Assembly (NCBI GenBank): GCA_028873695.1
Contig: JAPPNU010000072.1
Span: 40,248 to 104,247 of the forward strand
Source: Gemmatimonadota bacterium
GTDB taxonomy: Bacteria; Latescibacterota; UBA2968; GCA-2709665
DNA length: 64,000 bases
Reading direction: 5' to 3'
The notes beneath the pieces were generated by a model that saw only the letters and a list, made by a program, of their open reading frames with translations, made no database searches and was not told where the DNA came from. The translations under genes were made by a program, and so were the position numbers. Below, in pieces: positions 58,842 to 64,000 of the stretch; the stretch's first letter is position 1; every line of letters starts with the position of its first letter.

Positions 58842-59618
58842 TCAGGGAGGCGTGACGATATTGGGGCGGTTGTAGGAATCCGGTTCTTCGCGGAGGGTGT
58901 AACCCATGTCTTCCAACCGGCATCCGGGGCGGTAACCGAGGACTTGCTCCGCCCTGAAGAGGTCCCACCGGCGCCTTCTGCTTTCGCCGACAAGAGTGAC
59001 GATTTCGAATTCGACGTCGGGTGCGGTCAGGGCGAGTTTGTAGGCCCGGATGAGGTCGGGAAAGGCGAGCCACTGGGGCAGAATCGGTGAATTCGCAAGC
59101 GTTGTATCGTCGACGTCGAACGGTTTGGGGATGCGCAGACAGAGTGTGGAGACGCCGTGCAGTTCCGCGTAGTGTTCCGCGATTTTTTCGCCCATGTATT
59201 TGGTAAGGGCGTAGGTCCCCACGGGTTTCGCTGGCGCGTCGCCGTCGACCCATTGCGGCGGGGGATAGCCCCAGACAACCGTCAGGCTGCTGGTGTAGAT
59301 CACTCGCTTGAGCCGCTGACGCCGGGCCGCTTCGAAGAGGTTATAGGTGCCCTTGACGTTGATATCCATCCGCTGGCTGTTGAAGGCGTCCTCTTCGTAG
59401 TCCCCCTCCCTCCCCGTGGCGATGGCCAGATGGATGGCCACGTCCATCCCTTCCGCGGCATCGCAGACCTGGTCGATATCCGTCACGTCCACTCGACGCC
59501 AGCGTGAATCGTCCGGGAAATCGCGCCGGCTCAACAGACGCAACTCGTGTTCACCTTCGAGCGCAGGGACCAGCCTGCTGCCAATGACGCCCGTCGCGCC
59601 GGTGATGAGGATTTTCAT
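58842..59618 (-). CDS. NAD-dependent epimerase/dehydratase (extended SDR)
   Basis: About 258 aa from ATG 59618. The nucleotide loop is 'MKILITGATGVIGSRLV', and the catalytic Tyr-x-x-x-Lys is in 'YALTKYMGEKIAEHYAELHG'. 'KRVIYTSSLTVVWG' carries the Ser. It resembles uronate-dehydrogenase / sugar-nucleotide epimerases. Its ATG overlaps the stop of the DNA methylase by four bases (ATGA), an odd coupling of a metabolic gene to a methylase. In-frame sequence further upstream belongs to the methylase region and is rejected. Confidence 0.9.
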   Translation of the reverse strand: MKILITGATGVIGSRLVPALEGEHELRLLSRRDFPDDSRWRRVDVTDIDQVCDAAEGMDVAIHLAIATGREGDYEEDAFNSQRMDINVKGTYNLFEAARRQRLKRVIYTSSLTVVWGYPPPQWVDGDAPAKPVGTYALTKYMGEKIAEHYAELHGVSTLCLRIPKPFDVDDTTLANSPILPQWLAFPDLIRAYKLALTAPDVEFEIVTLVGESRRRRWDLFRAEQVLGYRPGCRLEDMGYTLREEPDSYNRPNIVTPP

Positions 59619-60565
59619 GGCGGGGTCGTGTTGAATCCCGGATCCATAAACACCGGCCTGGGTGTAATGATCAACTCCGGTATCCGGTCGTGATGTGTAT
59701 TCTTCATCATCACCCTGACAGCATGGAAACCGAACGCTTCGCACAAAGATACGATTTCCGGCGCCCTGTCGTAGGTCATCAGGAATTCTGCGCCACTCTC
59801 AGCGAGCAATTCGAACAGTCTCGGATGGTCAACCTCGTTGTGGGCATAGAGGCGATTACCCGCACGCTTGCCACCCGCAGTGTACGGAGGGTCTACAAAA
59901 ACCACAGTGGAGACATTTGTCACCTTACCAAAACCGCGATTGGCAACAAACTCTTCCAACAAGCGCATACCGTCTGTTTCCCGGAATTCGATGTGTTCGG
60001 TGAGTTCCGCGATTGCCCACAAGCGGTTGACAATTGTTTCCGGATACCAGCGGGACGCGACGCCCTTTCCGTTTTCTCCGGCACGGGAGAGCGACGCGCC
60101 GGGAGCGAGGATGCCGCCGCGCCGCGTCCGGTTCAATACGAGAGTACGAAAACCGTGTTGGAGGAGGTTTTGAGGGGGTTTACTCGCAAGCGCGGCTACA
60201 GCCTCCCGTGTCGGCTCGAAACGCATTACCATCGTGCAAAGCTCGGGACCGTATTCCAACGCCGTTTTCCAGAAAGCGGCTACGTCGTGATCGAGTTCGG
60301 CCATCATGCATCGGTCCGCCAACCCTTCCATTACGGCGGTCAGCGAAACGGTCCCGCCGCCGGCGAACGGTTCGATGAGCAGACGCGGTTTCGGTTTGAT
60401 CCCCCGAAGCCAAACCCGAATATGTGGGATCAGCCAGGTCTTTCCGCCCGGGTATCGCAGAGGGCTGCGCTGTGGTACAGAGCCGACGTTCGCCGCCTGG
60501 ATCGGAGAAACGCCAATCGGATCCCGCTCTTTTGGTTCGAATAGATCCGCCTGGAGTTCGTTCAT
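59615..60565 (-). CDS. Dam-type N6-adenine DNA methyltransferase
   Basis: A 316-aa protein with 'LRYPGGKTWL' (the Y-P-G-G-K motif of Dam/D12 enzymes, residues 37-42), SAM site 'IEPFAGGGTVS' (FAGGG 67-71) and catalytic 'FVDPPYTAG' (Asp225-Pro-Pro-Tyr228). It should methylate adenine in a short DNA target. No restriction endonuclease gene is beside it, so it is an orphan methylase. GGAAGAACG precedes the ATG. It lies downstream of the ubiquitin-like operon but has its own promoter. Base composition here appears lower in GC than region 4. Confidence 0.9.
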   Translation of the reverse strand: MNELQADLFEPKERDPIGVSPIQAANVGSVPQRSPLRYPGGKTWLIPHIRVWLRGIKPKPRLLIEPFAGGGTVSLTAVMEGLADRCMMAELDHDVAAFWKTALEYGPELCTMVMRFEPTREAVAALASKPPQNLLQHGFRTLVLNRTRRGGILAPGASLSRAGENGKGVASRWYPETIVNRLWAIAELTEHIEFRETDGMRLLEEFVANRGFGKVTNVSTVVFVDPPYTAGGKRAGNRLYAHNEVDHPRLFELLAESGAEFLMTYDRAPEIVSLCEAFGFHAVRVMMKNTHHDRIPELIITPRPVFMDPGFNTTPP

Positions 60566-60784
60566 CGTTCTTCCTGTACCTGCTCAGCAAACTTACTCGC
60601 AGCGAATATCGGTATCGGGAAAAAGAATAATCGAGGAACGGGGAGAAAACTCGAGAATGACTACGCAAATGGATTTCGAAACGGTCAATTTCACCTGTTC
60701 GGCACTGGAGGTTAAGGGAAGTCACGTTACCGCCGCTGAAACTCTCGATGCATGTGGACGATTCCGGTGGCCTGCGGGTATAAT

Positions 60785-60813
60785 TATATACTCATCAGAC
60801 AGGGCAATGACAA
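60785..60813 (-). promoter_or_regulatory. Promoter for the DNA methylase
   Basis: On the minus strand: TTGTCA (60813-60808), 17 bases, TATATA (60790-60785), with a TATAAT overlapping at 60788-60783. A leader of about 200 bases follows. The rest of 60566-60905 holds no gene that I can support. Confidence 0.55.
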
Positions 60814-60905
60814 GGGTGTTTTGGCCGGGTTTCCGGGTATATATTTGATGTTCAACGGATTGGGGTACTTTGGTGGGCCGTCAACGCCGGGTCGAAGCGC
60901 TATAG

Positions 60906-61298
60906 CTATCCTTTTTCCCTTGTTAAAAACAGTTGAATATCCCGCCAAATCCGCAATTTGTGGTCTTTACACCAGTAGATTCGACCACGACGTAAATGGA
61001 AGTGAGAACGGCATTGCCGCATTCGCAGGATGGACGGAGAAAGGGTGCAATACCCATCATCATGTACTGTCAGTCGCCAGACTGGACGCTCATCCGGCAG
61101 AAGATTCAAGTACAGTAGTTGCCCGCATCGGCAGGGACATAACATCGCCACATGCCACGGCACACCTGCTTCCGTAATGATATAGAGTATTTTCGCCTGA
61201 GGTCGTTCTGGTGCGTCTTCAACGACGTACACTGTTTTAAACCTTGGGCGTAACAGATTGCGTACGCGGGTTCCGAACCGTGTTATCAACGCGATCAC
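60906..61298 (-). CDS. DUF6527 family Cys-rich protein
   Basis: A 130-aa protein. 'AMLCPCRCGQLLYLNLLP' (Cys54, Cys56, Cys58), 'YCTLSPSI' (Cys84), 'RQCRSHFHLRRGRIYWC' (Cys96, His99, Cys110) and the 'RPVWRLTVHDDG' core match DUF6527, a small family found with bacterial ubiquitin-like genes. The Cys/His set looks like a zinc site. It starts in a four-base ATGA overlap with the JAB-E1 gene, so it is the last gene of that operon. Its exact role is unknown; an E3-like or target-recognition part is conceivable but unproven. Confidence 0.85.
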   Translation of the reverse strand: MIALITRFGTRVRNLLRPRFKTVYVVEDAPERPQAKILYIITEAGVPWHVAMLCPCRCGQLLYLNLLPDERPVWRLTVHDDGYCTLSPSILRMRQCRSHFHLRRGRIYWCKDHKLRIWRDIQLFLTREKG

Positions 61299-62713
61299 TC
61301 AGTTATATCCTCGCTGAACTCCAGCATGCCAAGTAGCGGCTTGGCATCACCCTTTCCAACATCCATATTGAAAACTGGACAGGGGTCTGGATACGAATCA
61401 AAATGAACCGTCATGTCGGCGAGGTCGATCTGGATGTGATCATACGCGCTGTTAGGATTATCCCGGAATGGATGTAATCTGGCCAGTAGTTCGTGTACCC
61501 CGAGGGAAGCAATATTCATATTCAGGCTAATGACAGCAGGCCGTGCTATCGGTACGCCAGTGACATAACCGTCCTTAACCTGTCGAGCATGCGCGACAGG
61601 GTCGTTTCGCGCCAGCCCTGCGGCGGCGACCTCCTCAAGGGTAAATACACCGCGGCTTATCAAGCTTGATCCACCCGGTTTGAGATAGTGGACACTTCCA
61701 CAGATGGCTTGGATATTCCCTTTATGTTCGCCGTCTGGGACAGCGTGGATCCGGACTCCAAGGTCGATATAAGGAAGCATGTAATGTGAGGCAAGTGTGC
61801 TAAGCAAAAAACGCCCGTCAACCGTGTCCACACAGCCAAAGATAAGATCACACTGTGCGACAGCACGTACTGCTTGGGGTTTCCAAAGATCAGTATTCAG
61901 TTGAAAAACATGGGTTCCGATGCCGATGCGGCTAATCGCATCGGACAATACATCGACCTTGTGCCGTCCGTCTTGAACGTCATTCATTGTTGCATTCAAG
62001 ATGCGGTTGATATTTCGATCCTCAACAAAGTCTCCATCAATCAGCACCAGTTCGCCAACACCGAGCCGGGCAAGTTGCTCAATGACTGGACTGCCTGTCC
62101 CTGAACAACCGATTACTCCTATCGACAGACGACGAATACGTTCGTATGTCCCTTCGCCTAAGGCTTGAGTGTGAGACGCCACGAATTCTGGAATGGTGTC
62201 GTCGAAAGGCTCCGCGTACCAAAACAGCAGGTCGTCTCCTACTACATTTATATGGGCCAAGGGTACAAGGTTATCATCAATATCAATATATCGGCCAAAC
62301 ATTTCTCCGGTGGGAAGCATTACAAGGCTGCTGTGAAAGAAATCATCGTCGAACCAGCCGCGAATGGCTGGCATCAACTCTCGATCGCTCTTATCGTCGG
62401 TTGTGGAGAATCTCGCCGCGCCGTTGGGGTGGCTGTGAATTTTCGCAACAGTCCAACCTTGTGACTCAGCGCGTTCGAGTAGAGAAACAATGACGTCAGT
62501 CGACCATGTAACCTGCGTCGGTGTTCGCGTAGAGCATTGTCTGTAAGAGATTGGATGGACTTCTCGCGCAACTAAACGGTGTCTTCTATCTCCAGCACAT
62601 CTTCCACAAAGGATGATTGCCGATGCCTCATTTCCGTCATTTGGGAAGAGATGAGACTTCAGCCTGCTGTGCTGCACATCGGTTAAGGTAAGGGTTACTT
62701 CCATTTGCCACAC
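61295..62713 (-). CDS. JAB (JAMM) peptidase fused to ThiF/E1-like adenylyltransferase
   Basis: A 472-aa fusion. Residues ~1-170 are a JAB/JAMM metalloprotease: Glu29 ('NEASAIIL') and 'KIHSHPNGAARFSTTD' (His93, His95, Ser103, Asp106, the H-x-H-x10-D motif). From ~190 there is an E1/ThiF Rossmann domain: 'GVIGCSGTGSPVIEQLARLG' (Gly-x-Gly-x-x-Gly at 202-207), 'LIDGDFVEDRNINR' (Asp226) and 'FGCVDTVDGR'. Cys338 is one candidate for the thioester Cys. It should adenylate the ubiquitin-like protein's C-terminus, while the JAB part could process or deconjugate it. It starts at GTG 62713, directly after the E2 stop. Confidence 0.92.
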   Translation of the reverse strand: MWQMEVTLTLTDVQHSRLKSHLFPNDGNEASAIILCGRCAGDRRHRLVAREVHPISYRQCSTRTPTQVTWSTDVIVSLLERAESQGWTVAKIHSHPNGAARFSTTDDKSDRELMPAIRGWFDDDFFHSSLVMLPTGEMFGRYIDIDDNLVPLAHINVVGDDLLFWYAEPFDDTIPEFVASHTQALGEGTYERIRRLSIGVIGCSGTGSPVIEQLARLGVGELVLIDGDFVEDRNINRILNATMNDVQDGRHKVDVLSDAISRIGIGTHVFQLNTDLWKPQAVRAVAQCDLIFGCVDTVDGRFLLSTLASHYMLPYIDLGVRIHAVPDGEHKGNIQAICGSVHYLKPGGSSLISRGVFTLEEVAAAGLARNDPVAHARQVKDGYVTGVPIARPAVISLNMNIASLGVHELLARLHPFRDNPNSAYDHIQIDLADMTVHFDSYPDPCPVFNMDVGKGDAKPLLGMLEFSEDITE

Positions 62714-63118
62714 TCACATTTCAAATTCTCGCCGCAGCCAGTCCTCAACCAACAAGATGTGCGTGCCTAGGCTGTCCTGACCGACTGTCCAGGGGTTCGT
62801 GCCCGTCCGATGACGTGACCATCTTTGAAAAGTCTTCCCGTCGATCATTTGCGTCGCCTGGGTGGCTCCAATCTGTTTCCCATCTTTTCGGGCAAGGGCG
62901 GGGCAGAAATACACCATGTCTAAAGGCGTCTTCGGATAACCCGTCTCCAGTCGTATAGCCGCCGTGGCGTGATGGTGGTTATACCCGCAGTGCTGGGTGC
63001 TGAAGTTATGTAGCACTACCCAATGGGAGCCATCATAGATGGTCTCCCATTGGCATCCGTAATCATCCAAGAATTGACGATCTTGTGGTGGAAGTTCAAA
63101 ACAGCGTCGAAGTGACAC
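62714..63118 (-). CDS. Prokaryotic E2-like (family E) conjugating protein
   Basis: A 134-aa protein. 'WVVLHNFS...GYNHHHATAAIRL' and 'TGYPKTPLDMVYFCPAL' followed by 'FQRWSRHRTG', 'LGTHILLVEDWLRRE' match the Prok-E2_E family. It has a UBC-like sandwich, and the histidine cluster and 'P-L-D-M' strand are characteristic. Cys72 in 'YFCP' is a plausible thioester Cys; Cys22 and Cys44 are others. The start is GTG 63118 with GGAGGG close upstream, one base after the ubiquitin-like gene's stop. Cytoplasmic. Confidence 0.88.
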   Translation of the reverse strand: MSLRRCFELPPQDRQFLDDYGCQWETIYDGSHWVVLHNFSTQHCGYNHHHATAAIRLETGYPKTPLDMVYFCPALARKDGKQIGATQATQMIDGKTFQRWSRHRTGTNPWTVGQDSLGTHILLVEDWLRREFEM

Positions 63119-63119
63119 T

Positions 63120-63455
63120 TCATCCCTCCGTCTGATCCCGAGGAAGTGCCTTGAATTTTTCTACCCCGGGCCGCGTTAGGTCAACCTGTTCGCCTTCCTT
63201 AATCAATTCCGGTTTACAGCCGCGAACTATCAATCGCAACGTCCAGTCTTTCTCTGGGACCAAACCCGCTAGCTGCAGAATGACTTCTCTCAATGGTTTT
63301 GGCTCGTGAATTTCAAACCGCTCACGGTTGACACGTATGCGGTAACCACGACAACGTGGCGGACGTTCACCACGCGCCGCATATTCTTCGAGATCGGCGA
63401 TTTCGTCGAGAATTTCTTCCCGGATCGCCTCGGATAGGTCGCTTGCATTTGACAT
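63120..63455 (-). CDS. Ubiquitin-like protein (multiubiquitin-domain family, single domain)
   Basis: A 111-aa protein. An N-terminal helix (~5-28) is followed by a beta-grasp domain: 'YRIRVNRERFEIHEPKPLRE' (two strands), the helix 'REVILQLAGLVPEKDW', strands 'TLRLIVRGCKPELI', 'EQVDLTRPGVEKFKAL', and the tail '...RDQTEG' ending in Gly. That is the multiubiquitin (PF14452-like) pattern with a single copy. A C-terminal Gly is what an E1 activates. AAGGAGG six bases before ATG 63455 sets the start and should give strong expression. It is the conjugatable modifier of this operon. Confidence 0.88.
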   Translation of the reverse strand: MSNASDLSEAIREEILDEIADLEEYAARGERPPRCRGYRIRVNRERFEIHEPKPLREVILQLAGLVPEKDWTLRLIVRGCKPELIKEGEQVDLTRPGVEKFKALPRDQTEG

Positions 63456-63547
63456 CGAATCCTCCTTATGGGATATTGTGTTAAGCCTACTGATGCCTTG
63501 GAACGCTGGTGCGAATTCTGCCACACAGCTATCAAGACAGGAACGCG

Positions 63548-63736
63548 TTAGGCGCGTCCGCTATCGTTCTTCGTTCGGTCCACCAGCACGTAGCCCTGAC
63601 CGGAATCGGGCGTAGGCGGAAGCGGTTCACCCTTGACAACCGTTCGTTCTTGGCCAGTAGCTCCTCCACGTGGACCGACGATTTCGTATTGACCGGATGC
63701 TGGAGCTTGTTGCCCTGGCTTGAGAGATTTGGCCAT
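63548..63736 (-). CDS. YjzC-like small protein
   Basis: A 62-aa protein, 'LKPGQQAPASGQYEIVGPRG', then 'ERTVVKGEPLPPTPDSGQGY'. It resembles the YjzC family ('...F-K-P-G-D-x-A-P-x-x-G-x-Y'). A strong GGGAGGTGA stands before the ATG. It is the first gene of the ubiquitin-like operon, 92 bases from the next gene. It could be a target, a regulator or an anti-toxin-like partner; this is not known. Confidence 0.7.
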   Translation of the reverse strand: MAKSLKPGQQAPASGQYEIVGPRGGATGQERTVVKGEPLPPTPDSGQGYVLVDRTKNDSGRA

Positions 63737-63770
63737 GCAATTTCACCTCCCTTCGGGGAAGTACGTTAAC

Positions 63771-63808
63771 CCGATTAATTCATGAATTGTCAGAAGATGC
63801 AATTTAAG
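63771..63808 (-). promoter_or_regulatory. Palindrome and promoter-like stretch before the ubiquitin-like operon
   Basis: A perfect 12-bp palindrome AATTCATGAATT (63777-63788) lies 41 bases before the ATG at 63736. On the minus strand it falls inside a TTGCAT-17-ATTAAT promoter-like pair. An operator is conceivable. The remaining 63809-64000 shows no gene that I can support. Confidence 0.35.
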
Positions 63809-64000
63809 GAAGCAGAAAGAGCGTCTGAGTGAGACAAGAACCGAAAGAGCGACGCCTGTGACGGATTTGTCGTGTTCGAGCCGTTTTAGGGGCGCGTGCT
63901 GGCAGCACGATGGCCGTGTGGGGTCCGGTTGCGATGAATCTCGCTGTCAAGAGCGCAGACGTCTCCATGGCCCTTGATAATGTGCGATGCAAACGTGATG

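Noticed and set aside
63804..63992. 62-codon minus-strand frame upstream of the ubiquitin-like operon
   Set aside because: No ribosome site and an unstructured Arg/Thr-rich sequence; it more likely covers upstream regulatory DNA.
1..64000. tRNA, rRNA or riboswitch genes
   Set aside because: No cloverleaf, rRNA-conserved stretch or known riboswitch core was recognised by eye; a covariance-model scan would be decisive.

Overview
The window reads as chromosomal DNA of a high-GC Gram-negative, probably uncultured, bacterium. The gene mix points to a Latescibacterota/Poribacteria-like lineage: phytanoyl-CoA and TauD dioxygenases, Gfo/Idh/MocA and COG4091 dehydrogenases, kelch propellers, a ceramidase-like enzyme, an FtsX/MacB permease, and many short intergenic repeats. 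That placement is inference from gene content. I saw no rRNA, tRNA, CRISPR array or intact transposase.

Region 1 (1-15.4 kb, + strand) is a dense catabolic block. It holds a sugar-phosphate isomerase tail, CocE hydrolase, kelch protein, D-aminopeptidase, propeller, phosphoesterase, SixA, enoyl-CoA hydratase, acyl-CoA ligase, phytanoyl-CoA dioxygenase, amidohydrolase, oligoendopeptidase F, a Gfo/Idh/MocA dehydrogenase and an aldo/keto reductase.

Region 2 (15.6-20.6 kb) is a two-gene signalling unit behind a good sigma70-type promoter. The first gene fuses a response-regulator receiver to a complete glutamate dehydrogenase. Twelve bases later comes a membrane hybrid histidine kinase (PAS-HisKA-HATPase-REC-REC-Hpt). 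It looks like a phosphorelay whose output is a metabolic enzyme.

Region 3 (20.6-41.7 kb) is an accessory zone full of repeats and gene remnants: hicBA, two XRE-antitoxin N-terminal stubs, two HAD hydrolases, two methyltransferases, two APH-like phosphotransferases, a sulfotransferase, an ankyrin protein, a DUF1080-SGNH gene broken by an in-frame TAG beside an intact SGNH paralogue, a nucleoside phosphorylase tail, a Tat-signal stub, an FtsX permease, a DUF4160/DUF2442 pair and a DUF2157/GDYXXLXY pair.

Region 4 (41.7-59.6 kb, mostly - strand) returns to scavenging and catabolic metabolism: propeller, COG4091 dehydrogenase, M50 peptidase, IMP-cyclohydrolase-like protein, class A beta-lactamase fold, glutamine-dependent NAD synthetase, ceramidase-like protein, MDR reductase, FAD oxidase, TauD dioxygenase, aldo/keto reductase and epimerase.

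Region 5 (59.6-63.8 kb, - strand) looks lower in GC and acquired. It carries a Dam-type DNA methylase and, upstream of it, a compact bacterial ubiquitin-like conjugation operon: YjzC-like small protein, single-domain ubiquitin-like protein ending in Gly, E2-like protein, JAB-E1 fusion and a DUF6527 Cys-rich protein. Regions 2 and 5 are the most interesting parts of the window.
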